Assembly: GCF_014595945.1 (NCBI RefSeq)
Contig: NZ_JABXWU010000001.1
Coordinates: forward strand, 496,001 to 560,000
DNA length: 64,000 nt
Source of the DNA: Alkalibacillus aidingensis
Lineage (GTDB): Bacteria; Bacillota; Bacilli; Bacillales; Alkalibacillaceae
Direction of reading: 5' to 3'
Shown here: in pieces, positions 9,687-18,447 of the stretch
Layout of the letters: every line of letters starts with the position of its first letter
Numbering within the stretch: position 1 is the first letter of the stretch
Program-made: the position numbers and the translations under genes
The notes under the pieces: generated by a model
What the model was told of the DNA's origin: nothing
The model's database searches: none
Seen by the model: only the letters and a program-made list of their open reading frames with translations

Positions 9687-10867
9687 GTCTTCACCTGACT
9701 CTCTATGACTTCTTTTTCATTTACCAATTTCTCAGTTAAGACTAGATTCTCAACCCGACTCAAATAGTCCCCAATCCAACTACCTCGTTTCTCATTAGGA
9801 AATAATTTTACAAGGTCGTGACCTGATATGGCTAAATCACTTTTGGATTGTATGGGTAATTGTCGGTACTGGTTTAATAATTCATCAAGATCAAGCAACT
9901 GACCGGTTATAACGTTAACCAGTTGAACAAACTGAGGCATCAAATCGTGACCAAGTTGGTACAATATGACATTAGTTATCCCGTCAAGTCGGAATGCCTT
10001 AAAGATTTCAACTAAGGCTTTAGCATCTTTTTTAACCTGATTAGATAGTTTATAGGCACGTACCCATTCGTGAATTGAATAATTTGAGTCCAACAAATGT
10101 AAACTAGCCACTAGTACACTGAAGCTATTAACTGGCTCATTTATATGCTTTTTTAATTTAAAAAATAGACTGAATTGTTGTTTGAAGATTGGCAACTCTT
10201 TATATAGGCCGGATTCCTCCATAACCTCTAATCCACAAGAAACGTTAGAACCATTGAATGTTTTCGTTAACTCAACTTGAATCCTTTCTACTGCTACCTT
10301 TCCTAATAAATCTCTATTTTCTTTAATTGCCGTTAAAACTTCATTGGATACTTGAAAGCCTAATTGACTTGAAAAACGAACAGCTCTCAACATTCTTAGG
10401 GCGTCCTCACTAAACCGTTCTTCTGCTGATCCAACTGTATGTATTAATCGGTTATTCAAGTCATTCATACCATTAAAAGGATCAATGACTTCACCCTCTA
10501 AGTCCATAGCAATCGCATTAATAGTAAAATCTCTACGACTTAAATCCAAAGTTAAATCACTCACGAATTCAACGTAATTTGGATGTCGGAAGTCATCATA
10601 CTCACCTTCAGACCGGTAAGTCGTCACTTCAAACTCATTATCTCCATCTAAAATGAGTACTGTTCCATGTTCTATACCAATAGGAACAGTTCGTTCAAAC
10701 AGCTCCATCATCGTATCAGGAGTGGCATTGGTCGCTAAATCCACATCACCAATATCCACATCTAATAGATAATCACGAACGGCCCCACCAACGAAGTAAC
10801 ATTCATATCCATGATTCTTAAAAGTCTTGAAAATATTTTTTGCTTGATTAAATGGATAGCCTAACAT
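9662..10867 (-). CDS. cca: CCA tRNA nucleotidyltransferase
   Basis: Class II CCA-adding enzyme, 401 residues. The signature CYFVGGAVRDYLLDVDIGDVD near residues 24-43 carries the GGxVRD and DxD catalytic carboxylates. RRDFTINAIAMD, the RFSEDALRMLRAVRFSSQLGF segment and the helical tail domain follow. It builds or repairs the 3'-CCA of tRNAs. Located between bshA and birA as in B. subtilis; AAAGGA precedes the ATG. Confidence 0.95.
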   Translation of the reverse strand: MLGYPFNQAKNIFKTFKNHGYECYFVGGAVRDYLLDVDIGDVDLATNATPDTMMELFERTVPIGIEHGTVLILDGDNEFEVTTYRSEGEYDDFRHPNYVEFVSDLTLDLSRRDFTINAIAMDLEGEVIDPFNGMNDLNNRLIHTVGSAEERFSEDALRMLRAVRFSSQLGFQVSNEVLTAIKENRDLLGKVAVERIQVELTKTFNGSNVSCGLEVMEESGLYKELPIFKQQFSLFFKLKKHINEPVNSFSVLVASLHLLDSNYSIHEWVRAYKLSNQVKKDAKALVEIFKAFRLDGITNVILYQLGHDLMPQFVQLVNVITGQLLDLDELLNQYRQLPIQSKSDLAISGHDLVKLFPNEKRGSWIGDYLSRVENLVLTEKLVNEKEVIESQVKTWKEQENS

Positions 10868-10879
10868 AATCTCGATCCT

Positions 10880-12028
10880 TTATTTATATTGACCTACAGA
10901 TGGCTCAGTCATCTGCTGATACAATTGCTCGTATTGTTTAACAACTTGTTCTGTTTGAAAGTGTTGCTCAACATGCTGCCTTGCATGCGTTGATAACTTA
11001 TGCCATAAGCTTCTGTCAGATAATAAATTAATGGTTTTGTGAGCGATCGTTTCAATATCTCCAAGCTCACATAAATAACCATTATACCCATCCTCTATAA
11101 CCTCTGGAATTCCACCGATTTTAGTTCCAATACATGGAATACCTTGGCTCATTGCTTCTAATAGCACCAGACCAAAGCTCTCCTTCTCTGACAGCAATAG
11201 CTTCACATCACTTATTTTAAGTAATGCTTGAATATTATCTTGTCTTCCTAAGAAAATGACCTGGTCATTCAAATTGAGTTCATCCACTTTGGACCTAACT
11301 TTTCCGTATTCTGGTCCATCACCTACTAACAATAATTTAGACGGTACATGTTCAGAGACGATTGAGAATGCATCGATGACTTGATCGACTCGCTTGACCT
11401 TGCGAAAATTAGAAATATGAATAAGGACTTTTTCATCTTCAGGAATCCCTAACATATTTTTTAAACCCTCATCATTTTCCGGTACGCGTTCAGTAAGGTC
11501 AATAAAGTTATGAATAACCTCAATTTGTTTGTTTGTCTTAAAAACATCAATAGTTTGTTGTTTTAGGCTTTCTGATACAGCTGTGACTGCATCAGATTCC
11601 TCAATCGCAAAACGGATCATATTCTGTAAACTATCATCTATACCTAAGACCGTAATATCTGTCCCATGAAGAGTGGTGATAATTTTTATGTCACGTTTAG
11701 ACATTTGTTTGGCAAAGATTGAACAAATCGCGTGAGGAATCGCATAATGGGCATGGATAATATCTAATTCCTCTCGATCAACAACTTCAGCAATTTTGTT
11801 TGCTAGTGATAAATCATAAGGGGGGTGTTTAAATACTGGGTAATTAGCTACTTCTACTTCATGAAAATATATATTTGGATATAACCGCTTTAACCTAAAT
11901 GGCATCGTGGTCGAAATAAAGTGCACCTCATATTGTTGTTCTGCTAAATACATCCCTAATTCGGTTGCCACTACACCTGAACCACCAACTGTTGGATAAC
12001 ACACTATACCTATTTTTTTATTCATCAT
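10880..12028 (-). CDS. bshA: N-acetyl-alpha-D-glucosaminyl L-malate synthase (bacillithiol)
   Basis: GT4-family glycosyltransferase joining UDP-GlcNAc to L-malate, the first step of bacillithiol synthesis. 382 residues with the N-terminal [47 protein letters not shown], and the C-terminal E-x7-E type segment [20 protein letters not shown]. It overlaps mgsA by 11 bases and has only a distant AAAGG, suggesting translational coupling. In B. subtilis bshB1 lies between mgsA and bshA; here nothing separates them. The bacillithiol disulfide reductase ypdA is at 41726. Confidence 0.94.
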   Translation of the reverse strand: MMNKKIGIVCYPTVGGSGVVATELGMYLAEQQYEVHFISTTMPFRLKRLYPNIYFHEVEVANYPVFKHPPYDLSLANKIAEVVDREELDIIHAHYAIPHAICSIFAKQMSKRDIKIITTLHGTDITVLGIDDSLQNMIRFAIEESDAVTAVSESLKQQTIDVFKTNKQIEVIHNFIDLTERVPENDEGLKNMLGIPEDEKVLIHISNFRKVKRVDQVIDAFSIVSEHVPSKLLLVGDGPEYGKVRSKVDELNLNDQVIFLGRQDNIQALLKISDVKLLLSEKESFGLVLLEAMSQGIPCIGTKIGGIPEVIEDGYNGYLCELGDIETIAHKTINLLSDRSLWHKLSTHARQHVEQHFQTEQVVKQYEQLYQQMTEPSVGQYK

Positions 12029-12443
12029 ATAACACGGCCGATTCCTTTACCGTTCGCCAGTCAAGCCACCCATTCTCTAATCCACGTACGATAATCTCAG
12101 CAGATGCCTCGTTCGTTGCAACAGGAATTTTGAAAACATCACATAATCGCAACAATGCAGTGACATCTGGTTCATGTGGCTGAGCAGTTAAAGGATCTCT
12201 AAAGAAAATAACTAAGTCTAAATCGTCTTCAGCTATTTTAGCTCCTATCTGTTGATCACCACCCAGTGGACCAGACTGTAGCCGTTTGACCTCCAAGCCA
12301 ATTTCCGTGTTAATCATCTTTCCTGTTGTACCAGTTGCAATCAGTGTATGCTCTTTAAAAATAGGCTTATAAGCAGTAACAAAGTTTAGTAAGTTACGTT
12401 TTCTTTTATCGTGAGCAATTAAAGCAATTTTCAATATGTTCAC
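12018..12443 (-). CDS. mgsA: Methylglyoxal synthase
   Basis: Converts dihydroxyacetone phosphate to methylglyoxal, bypassing lower glycolysis. 141 residues. Active-site landmarks are [10 protein letters not shown] (phosphate site), [21 protein letters not shown] with the catalytic aspartate, [14 protein letters not shown] and [10 protein letters not shown]. Lies 3 bases after dapB and overlaps bshA, so it is part of one transcript with dapB and the downstream genes. Confidence 0.95.
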   Translation of the reverse strand: MNILKIALIAHDKRKRNLLNFVTAYKPIFKEHTLIATGTTGKMINTEIGLEVKRLQSGPLGGDQQIGAKIAEDDLDLVIFFRDPLTAQPHEPDVTALLRLCDVFKIPVATNEASAEIIVRGLENGWLDWRTVKESAVLYDE

Positions 12444-12446
12444 CTA

Positions 12447-13250
12447 CTATTCCATTAAATTTTCTAAACCATAGACATACTCATCCATCTGCATGACTCG
12501 CTCAACCGCAAATTGTACCCCACTCATAAATGAATAACGATCAGTTGAGTTATGAGTAATCTTTAAGGTTTGTCCAGGTTGACCGAAGACCACTTCTTGT
12601 TCAGCAATATAACCGGGTAATCTCACACTATGGATTCTAAATCCATCAAACTCAGCACCCCTTGCTCCTTTAATCGTTTCTTTTTCATCTAGATGACCTT
12701 GTTGTTGTGCCTCTCTAGTTTCCTTAATCAGTTGGGCCGTCTTAACAGCTGTTCCAGATGGTGCATCTAATTTTTGATCATGGTGTCTTTCGATAATTTC
12801 AACATTTGGGAAATACTTCGCGGCCATTTGAGAAAAACGCATCATTAATACCGCACCTATGGCAAAGTTCGGTGCAATTACAATTCCGGTTCTCTGCTCT
12901 TCACTTAATCGTTTAAGTGTATCAAGTTGCTCTTCAGAAAAACCAGATGTCCCTACAATCGGTCTGACTTGATGTAACATGGCTGTTTTAGTGTGATGAA
13001 AACCAACCTCAGGATTGGTTAGATCAATAAGAACATCTGCGTTTAATCGTTCAAAAGCTTCATCAGCATCAGTATATATAGGTGATTCTATATTTGGTAA
13101 TCCGTCAATATCTTTAACGAGATACCCATTATTCTTTCGATCAATACATCCTACTAAATTGAAATGATCTGTTCTACTGATGAGTTCTAAGGCTTCCTTA
13201 CCCATTTTTCCTCTTGGGCCTGCTAAAATAATGTTTACGGTTTCTGTCAT
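12447..13250 (-). CDS. dapB: 4-hydroxy-tetrahydrodipicolinate reductase
   Basis: NAD(P)H-dependent reductase of the lysine/diaminopimelate pathway, which also feeds spore dipicolinate and peptidoglycan. 267 residues. N-terminal nucleotide-binding AGPRGKMGKEA, GTSGFSEEQL, APNFAIGAVLMM, and the substrate loop ERHHDQKLDAPSGTA with the catalytic His and Lys. Its start overlaps the ypjD stop by 4 bases, so coupling is likely. Confidence 0.95.
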   Translation of the reverse strand: MTETVNIILAGPRGKMGKEALELISRTDHFNLVGCIDRKNNGYLVKDIDGLPNIESPIYTDADEAFERLNADVLIDLTNPEVGFHHTKTAMLHQVRPIVGTSGFSEEQLDTLKRLSEEQRTGIVIAPNFAIGAVLMMRFSQMAAKYFPNVEIIERHHDQKLDAPSGTAVKTAQLIKETREAQQQGHLDEKETIKGARGAEFDGFRIHSVRLPGYIAEQEVVFGQPGQTLKITHNSTDRYSFMSGVQFAVERVMQMDEYVYGLENLME

Positions 13251-13585
13251 GATTTATTCTCCTTCTTTGTCCAACGGTTTTGATCTCTTCTTTCAATTTT
13301 TGACATACTAAGGTCAAATGCCTCTGACATATCTATATCTAATGAATTAGCTAAAGTGATTAATACGAACAAAAGGTCTCCCAGCTCTTCTTCTAATGCC
13401 TTTTCACCTTCAGATTGCTTTTTTGGTTTCTCCCCATAATGATGATTTATTTCCCGAGCTAACTCTCCCATCTCCTCCGTTAATCTAGCTACCATCGTAA
13501 GTGGAGAGAAGTACCCTTCTTCAAATTGACTAATAAATGAATCGACACGTTTTTGCATATGTATTAATGATTCTTTTTCACTCAA
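13247..13585 (-). CDS. ypjD: MazG-like nucleotide pyrophosphohydrolase YpjD
   Basis: 112 residues from a TTG start (LSEKESLIHMQ), the length of B. subtilis YpjD (111). The all-alpha NTP pyrophosphatase signature EEMGELAREINHHYG with EEELGDLLFVLITLAN gives the EExxE and ExxD metal ligands. Substrate not known, possibly non-canonical NTP housecleaning. The TTG at 13585 lies 9 bases after AGAAGG; there is no ribosome site before any upstream in-frame codon. First gene of the leftward operon ending at panD. Confidence 0.88.
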   Translation of the reverse strand: MSEKESLIHMQKRVDSFISQFEEGYFSPLTMVARLTEEMGELAREINHHYGEKPKKQSEGEKALEEELGDLLFVLITLANSLDIDMSEAFDLSMSKIERRDQNRWTKKENKS

Positions 13586-13713
13586 AGAAATCACCCTTCT
13601 TTTACAATCTATCATTATGTTAGCTAAGAAACTGTGGTTTGACAAATCATTCATACAAATTATTTAATATTTTATCATTTTCAGCCAAAATATGACCATA
13701 ATCACGTATATAA

Positions 13714-13742
13714 TTGAACAGTTGGCTAATTTTGGATATAAT
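13714..13742 (+). promoter_or_regulatory. Sigma-A-type promoter of ypjC
   Basis: TTGAAC, a 17-base spacer and a perfect TATAAT lie 31 bases before the ypjC ATG. GAGGTGG serves as ribosome site. Confidence 0.75.
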
Positions 13743-13773
13743 ATCTTGAGTGGTTTAGAATCGAGGTGGTTTA

Positions 13774-14643
13774 ATGTTTACAGGTATTAAAGTTAAAAAT
13801 ATTTTGTTCATCATTTTAGGGGCAGCCATATTTGGTTTTGGAATTGTTAACTTTAATATGCAAAATAACCTATCTGAAGGTGGGTTCACTGGAATTACTT
13901 TATTGCTTTATTTTTTATTTTCACTAGACCCCGCCGTTATGAATTTGGTCTTAAATATTCCGGTTTTTTTCATTGGGCTTAGGTTACTAGGTAGAATAAC
14001 TTTTATTTATACAGTCATCGGTACAGTTGCAGCCTCTGTTTTTCTATGGATCTTTCAAATTTATACATACGAATTTTCCTTACGTGATGATATGACTTTA
14101 GCTGCTTTGTTTGCCGGTACGTTTATCGGTGTCGGATTAGGAATTATATTTAGGTTTGGCGGTACCACTGGTGGCGTTGACATTATAGCTAGACTCGTCC
14201 ATAAATATAGTGGATGGAGTATGGGTAGAACCATGTTCTTATTTGATGCCATCGTAATTGTTGCTTCAGTCATCTTTTATCTAAACGAAATTGAGGGGAT
14301 GTATACACTTGTCGCCGTCTTTATTGGGGCGCGAATCATTGATTTTATCCAAGAAGGAGCTTATGCAGCAAGGGGAGCAACGATTATATCAGAATATAGT
14401 CAGGAACTGGCTGATGATATACTAAAGCATATGGATCGTGGAGTAACGATTTTAAACGGAAGTGGAAGTTATACAGGAGAAACTCGCAAGGTATTATATT
14501 GCGTGGTAGCTAAAAACGAAATTGTTAAACTGAAAAATATTATTCAAGAAATAGATCCACATGCATTTGTTGCCGTCACCTCAGTTCATGATGTATTAGG
14601 TGAGGGCTTTACATTAGATGAAAACAAAAAGCCAATTGAATAA
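13774..14643 (+). CDS. ypjC: YitT-family membrane protein (DUF2179)
   Basis: 289 residues: five or six hydrophobic segments in the first 190 residues (YitT domain, including the family's GVGLGIIFRFGGTTGGVDIIAR), then a soluble DUF2179 domain (GVTILNGSGSYTGETRKVLY, and IIQEIDPHAFVAVTSVHDVLG). Members of the family lack an established transport substrate. Unlike its neighbours it is on the plus strand, with its own promoter and a strong terminator, so it is monocistronic. Position next to ypjD matches B. subtilis ypjC. Confidence 0.9.
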   Translation: MFTGIKVKNILFIILGAAIFGFGIVNFNMQNNLSEGGFTGITLLLYFLFSLDPAVMNLVLNIPVFFIGLRLLGRITFIYTVIGTVAASVFLWIFQIYTYEFSLRDDMTLAALFAGTFIGVGLGIIFRFGGTTGGVDIIARLVHKYSGWSMGRTMFLFDAIVIVASVIFYLNEIEGMYTLVAVFIGARIIDFIQEGAYAARGATIISEYSQELADDILKHMDRGVTILNGSGSYTGETRKVLYCVVAKNEIVKLKNIIQEIDPHAFVAVTSVHDVLGEGFTLDENKKPIE

Positions 14644-14646
14644 ACT

Positions 14647-14673
14647 GAGACTGGGGCTAATTGCCCCAGTCTC
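14647..14673 (+). terminator. Strong terminator between ypjC and yugP
   Basis: 11-bp perfect stem GAGACTGGGGC/GCCCCAGTCTC with 5-base loop, followed on the plus strand by ATTCTTATTTATT. It starts 4 bases after the ypjC stop. It may also stop the converging yugP transcript, but the minus-strand T tract is poor. Confidence 0.85.
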
Positions 14674-14681
14674 ATTCTTAT

Positions 14682-15365
14682 TTATTCTTGATTCATGTGT
14701 AAAAACATAAGGATAAAACGAAGTAACTCAAGTAACGCAACAACAGCGCCCGCTACGTAAGTCCAGGCAGCAGCATTTAGAACCTTCTTTGTTTCCCGGT
14801 GCTCTGCACTATTAATCATTCCTGTACTTACTAACTGACCCATCGCCCGGTTCGACGCATCAAACTCCACAGGTAGCGTCACCAGTTGAAACAATACAGC
14901 AAAGGCCATAAAGACAATACCAAGTAAGTACAACTCAGTTAATCCTAAAAGCAAACCTCCGAGTATAAGAAAAAACGACATATTAGAACCTAAACTGGCT
15001 ACAGGAACTAATGCATGTCTAAATCTTAAGAATGCATACTCTTCAGCATCCTGTATTGCATGACCCACCTCATGAGCAGCAACAGCAGCTGCAGATTGAG
15101 AAGGCTCATGAAAATTATGAGATGATAATCGAACAACTTTTTTTCTAGGGTCGTAATGATCTGAAAGAAATCCCTTCGTTTCCTCAACTCGTACGTCATA
15201 AATACCATTCTCTTGTAGTAGACGTCTGGCTACTTCTGCTCCCGTGACGTTGGATGAATTTCTAATTTTCATATGTTTTTGATATGTTTTTTTAACTTTA
15301 CTTTGTGCCCATAGTGGGAGAATTAATAATATTGCAAAGTAAATTAAATAAACTTCAATACTCAT
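14682..15365 (-). CDS. yugP: Membrane zinc metallopeptidase, YugP family
   Basis: 227 residues, Zn_peptidase_2 type. An N-terminal membrane segment (3-20), the domain VTGAEVARRLLQENGI, a DHYDP loop, the zinc motif AAHEVGHAIQD (HExxH), then three further hydrophobic segments with EFDASNRAM contributing a likely third ligand. Physiological substrate unknown. In B. subtilis yugP is elsewhere, so its place beside ypjC is a local rearrangement. Convergent with ypjC. Confidence 0.88.
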   Translation of the reverse strand: MSIEVYLIYFAILLILPLWAQSKVKKTYQKHMKIRNSSNVTGAEVARRLLQENGIYDVRVEETKGFLSDHYDPRKKVVRLSSHNFHEPSQSAAAVAAHEVGHAIQDAEEYAFLRFRHALVPVASLGSNMSFFLILGGLLLGLTELYLLGIVFMAFAVLFQLVTLPVEFDASNRAMGQLVSTGMINSAEHRETKKVLNAAAWTYVAGAVVALLELLRFILMFLHMNQE

Positions 15366-15401
15366 CTCATATTCCTCCCGTATATTATTATATGGTCAAT
15401 T

Positions 15402-15599
15402 TTAGTCAAACCTTTCATCATCGTCAATTTGTTTGCTTTGATCTTGCTCTTCTTGTTTATATTTTTTCCAACCAACATAAATCAATGTTGTTAAAATAAT
15501 CAATGAGACAAGTATGATCGTCGTAACCAACTCATGTTGTTTAGCAGTAAGCAATAGCAATAAAGGGAGTAAAAACAACTCAAAACTAACTAAGGCCAC
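15402..15599 (-). CDS. Short membrane protein, probable YpjB remnant or minimal YpjB
   Basis: 65 residues from a GTG start with a good AAAGGGGAG site. Two hydrophobic stretches (about 4-17 and 24-43) are followed by a charged tail YVGWKKYKQEEQDQSKQ. It sits exactly where B. subtilis has ypjB (between ypjA and ypjC), a sporulation protein of about 264 residues with a C-terminal membrane anchor. The anchor-plus-KYK tail resembles what I remember of the YpjB C-terminus, but the large extracytoplasmic domain is missing. Homology is therefore an inference from position and a short match. Confidence 0.5.
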   Translation of the reverse strand: MALVSFELFLLPLLLLLTAKQHELVTTIILVSLIILTTLIYVGWKKYKQEEQDQSKQIDDDERFD

Positions 15600-15636
15600 C
15601 TGGAATCTCCCCTTTACCTTCAGTTTTATTATATGC

Positions 15637-16218
15637 TTATGCTAAACCATCAGAACGGGTTCTTTTTATACCGTATTTATATACTAGAAATATCGATAAT
15701 AAACTTAACCAGAATGTAAAATATCCGATGTGGTGTTCATAATCAGATAAAGTACGGTACATTGGCATCATCCCGTAAACATAATCAATTACATCGTTAT
15801 GTAACGTCCAGACCGCCGCTACTACTAAATGTTTCATTTCTATACGGTAAAAAGGTGAATATAATAGGGCTTGTACGGCCATGGCTCCGTGCGAGAATAT
15901 TAACATTAGTGCCATCATGGTAACTGGTGCACCATGAATAAAAGTTAGAATGTTCATGACCACAGCCCAAACACCATATTTAAATAAGGTAAGCATCGCT
16001 AAAGCTTCCATATATTTAAAATTCCTATTTAACAAAAATCCAATTAATACAAATACAAAAAATAGAGATGCTGTCGGGCTGTCTGGTACAAACGCTATAA
16101 AAATTGGTGGTGTGGTTTCTAACTGAAAACGATACCAATAATACCCATATAAAGTACCAAAGATATTAACGATCAAAAGTACATTGAGAATTCTGCGGTC
16201 TATTAATAAAAACTTCAT
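15637..16218 (-). CDS. ypjA: DUF1405 membrane protein YpjA
   Basis: 193 residues with about five to six transmembrane segments. Diagnostic DUF1405 features: the start LLIDRRILNVLLIVNIFGTLYGYYWY (read in parts), FVPDSPTASLFF, LFKYGVWAVVMN, and TLHNDVIDYVYGMMP. Function unknown. It follows qcrC, as in B. subtilis, but a terminator separates them. AGGAGAAG precedes the ATG. Confidence 0.9.
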   Translation of the reverse strand: MKFLLIDRRILNVLLIVNIFGTLYGYYWYRFQLETTPPIFIAFVPDSPTASLFFVFVLIGFLLNRNFKYMEALAMLTLFKYGVWAVVMNILTFIHGAPVTMMALMLIFSHGAMAVQALLYSPFYRIEMKHLVVAAVWTLHNDVIDYVYGMMPMYRTLSDYEHHIGYFTFWLSLLSIFLVYKYGIKRTRSDGLA

Positions 16219-16250
16219 AATAACTCTTCTCCTAATACAATATGTAATGA

Positions 16251-16280
16251 AAAAGCTGACTTTATTAAAAGTCAGCTTTT
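16251..16280 (-). terminator. Terminator after qcrC
   Basis: 13-bp A+T-flanked stem AAAAGCTGACTTT/AAAGTCAGCTTTT with 4-base loop. On the minus strand it ends in TTTTT. It lies between the qcrC stop and ypjA. Confidence 0.8.
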
Positions 16281-16300
16281 ATAATGTGTCTTATTTAACT

Positions 16301-17077
16301 TTACTCTGTACTAGTATTTTCAATGATAAAGTCTGCAAGCTGTTCAAGCTCTTCATCAGTACCATCAAACATACCTGGAGGCATATCACCAATACCTTCA
16401 ACAGCTATTTCTTGTAATACTTCAGCTGTATGAGGTAAATCAAGTAAATCTGGTCCTAAACCAGGTTCACCTTCAAGATTACCACCATGACAACTCATAC
16501 AGTTATTAACAAACGTTTCGTATCCTGGGTGACTTTCATCAACTTCGTGTTCAACTGCATTTTCAACTGAATACTCAGCACGCTCATCCCAATCAACTGC
16601 AGCAACAGACTCATATGTTAACCAAATAGTTGCTATTACACCAATTAACATCATTCCCGTTGCAATTGGACGCTTGGATGGGCGACGACCAGGACCACGA
16701 TCTAAGAAAGGTGCTAATAGTAAGGCACCAAACGCTAGACCTGGAATACCAACCGTACCAATAATGACATAGTCACCTGCGGCATATTCAAATTTTAATT
16801 GTTCATATAAGAATAAGAAATACCAGTCCGGTAGCGGAATATAAGCTGAGTTATTTGGGTCAGCTTGTGTTTCTAATGGAGATGGCGCTGCCGCAACTAA
16901 ACATAAAAAACCAATTAAGAAAACCGCACCAACTAGCCATTCCTTTAATAAAAAGTTTGGCCAGAACGCTTCTGTTCTACCAGGGTATTCAGAATAATCT
17001 TTGGGTATTGTATTACGTTCACTTCTATCTTGGATTCTTGAATCCCCGACAAACTTCATTCCTTTACCTCTATGCAC
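16301..17077 (-). CDS. qcrC: Menaquinol:cytochrome c reductase, cytochrome b/c subunit
   Basis: 258 residues; fuses the C-terminal part of cytochrome b (subunit IV-like, three membrane segments, PLPDWYFLFLYEQLK) with a C-terminal cytochrome c domain that has the haem motif CMSCH and a distal methionine in GIGDMPPGMFDG. Passes electrons to cytochrome c or oxidases. Starts at GTG (VHRGKGMKFVGDSR), which matches the B. subtilis N-terminus and follows GGAGGG by 6 bases. The loop between haem domain and membrane is very acidic. Needs the cytochrome c maturation proteins encoded by resABC in this window. Confidence 0.95.
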   Translation of the reverse strand: MHRGKGMKFVGDSRIQDRSERNTIPKDYSEYPGRTEAFWPNFLLKEWLVGAVFLIGFLCLVAAAPSPLETQADPNNSAYIPLPDWYFLFLYEQLKFEYAAGDYVIIGTVGIPGLAFGALLLAPFLDRGPGRRPSKRPIATGMMLIGVIATIWLTYESVAAVDWDERAEYSVENAVEHEVDESHPGYETFVNNCMSCHGGNLEGEPGLGPDLLDLPHTAEVLQEIAVEGIGDMPPGMFDGTDEELEQLADFIIENTSTE

Positions 17078-17109
17078 AGTGTTCCCTCCTTATCAATAAG
17101 TTTTAAGTC

Positions 17110-17784
17110 TTATAGTGGACCTGAGATTCCTTGACGTCGAATCATGATAAAGTGTAAGGCCATTAACCCGAATAAAGCTGCAGGCAAGAAGAACACATGA
17201 ATCGCAAAGAATCTTGTTAGGGTCTGTGCACCAACTATTTCTGGATCACCTGCTAGCAATGTCTTAATATCTGTACCGATCACAGGAACACTCTCAGCAA
17301 TCTCTAGACCTACTTGAGTAGCAAAGAATGCTTTATTATCCCATGGTAATAGGTATCCAGTAAACCCTAATCCTAACATAACAAAGAATAGTAACACACC
17401 AACAACCCAGTTAAGTTCACGTGGTTTTTTATAAGCACCTTGGAAGAACACACGTAATGTATGTAGGAAAATCATTACGATGACCACACTAGCGCCCCAG
17501 TGGTGCATACCACGAACAATTTGTCCATGTGCAACTTGTGATTGTAGGTATTCTACTGAATTCCATGCATTTTCAATATCTGGTACGTAATACATAGTTA
17601 AGAACATACCAGATAGGACTTGGATTACCGTTACAAAGAACGTTAAACCACCAAAACAATACACAAAAGCAGAGAAATGGTGGGCTGGGTTTACGTGCTC
17701 TGGTACTTCGTGATCAGCGATGTCACGCCAAATAGGCGTAATATCTAGCCGTTCATCTACCCAGTCATAAAGTTTTTGTAGCAT
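17110..17784 (-). CDS. qcrB: Menaquinol:cytochrome c reductase, cytochrome b subunit
   Basis: 224 residues from ATG at 17784, four transmembrane helices. Paired haem-ligating histidines are in VRGMHHWGAS and FFAIHVFFLP-type segments. Cys43 in FVYCFGGLTFF is the position that carries the covalently bound third haem in the Bacillus b6c-type complex. The ending GISGPL is identical to that of B. subtilis. It starts 3 bases after the qcrA stop; the G-rich 3' end of qcrA supplies the ribosome site. Confidence 0.96.
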   Translation of the reverse strand: MLQKLYDWVDERLDITPIWRDIADHEVPEHVNPAHHFSAFVYCFGGLTFFVTVIQVLSGMFLTMYYVPDIENAWNSVEYLQSQVAHGQIVRGMHHWGASVVIVMIFLHTLRVFFQGAYKKPRELNWVVGVLLFFVMLGLGFTGYLLPWDNKAFFATQVGLEIAESVPVIGTDIKTLLAGDPEIVGAQTLTRFFAIHVFFLPAALFGLMALHFIMIRRQGISGPL

Positions 17785-17787
17785 CAA

Positions 17788-18297
17788 TTACGCCCCCCCT
17801 CGTGGATTCGCTCTACCTAAATATAATCTTCCATCTTCTACTCTGTACTCATATGCGTGTAGAGGTTCAGTCGGAGGTGTACCTGGAATATTCACACCTT
17901 TACTGTCATAACGACCATTGTGACAAGGACAGAAAAATTCATTATCTTGATTTCCTGTTTCCCAGTCAACTACACAACCTAAGTGTGTACAGATTGGAGA
18001 TAATGCTAAGATATCTCCATTTTCGTCTCTGAAAATCCATGCAGTACGTTCAGCTTCTGATTCATACCAACCGTCTTGCTGTTCAATACTAAAGCTTTTA
18101 CGTTGTGGTTCTTCTGTAATCTCATCAACATCCATGACATAAATAAAATCACCTGAAGAATCAGCCTTTAATAATGGATCAACAGCCATTCCGACCATCG
18201 GCGCGATCATTGCAGCACCCATGAAACCACCCACACCAGTCAGTGTGTAGTTTAAGAACTGCCTACGAGAGACTTGATTGTTTTTCTTTTCACTCAT
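17788..18297 (-). CDS. qcrA: Menaquinol:cytochrome c reductase, Rieske iron-sulfur subunit
   Basis: About 169 residues. The twin-arginine signal-anchor SRRQFLNYTLTGVGG indicates Tat-dependent membrane insertion. The Rieske domain has the two cluster-binding boxes CTHLGC and CPCHNG, and the GTPP loop. The ATG at 18297 is preceded by GAGGGGGGAAAG; in-frame residues further upstream contain no ribosome site. First gene of qcrABC, driven by the promoter at 18360-18387. Confidence 0.95.
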   Translation of the reverse strand: MSEKKNNQVSRRQFLNYTLTGVGGFMGAAMIAPMVGMAVDPLLKADSSGDFIYVMDVDEITEEPQRKSFSIEQQDGWYESEAERTAWIFRDENGDILALSPICTHLGCVVDWETGNQDNEFFCPCHNGRYDSKGVNIPGTPPTEPLHAYEYRVEDGRLYLGRANPRGGA

Positions 18298-18359
18298 GTC
18301 TTTCCCCCCTCTATCCATCTGATACAACGAACAGGGTTTTTACACTTATTTATTAGGAC

Positions 18360-18387
18360 AATATAATGATAGCGTATACGTTGTCAA
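18360..18387 (-). promoter_or_regulatory. Sigma-A-type promoter of qcrABC
   Basis: On the minus strand a perfect TTGACA, a 16-base spacer and TATATT lie about 63 bases before the qcrA start. In B. subtilis this operon is repressed by Spo0A/AbrB; I did not identify such a site here. Confidence 0.65.
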
Positions 18388-18417
18388 CGGTCAATAAAAA
18401 CCATACTTTGGATATAA

Positions 18418-18441
18418 AAATGTCATAAACTCGTGACATTT
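18418..18441 (-). terminator. Terminator after ypiF
   Basis: Stem AAATGTCA/TGACATTT with an 8-base loop, followed on the minus strand by TTTTTATAT. It separates the aro-ypi transcript from the qcr promoter. Confidence 0.65.
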
Positions 18442-18447
18442 CATACT

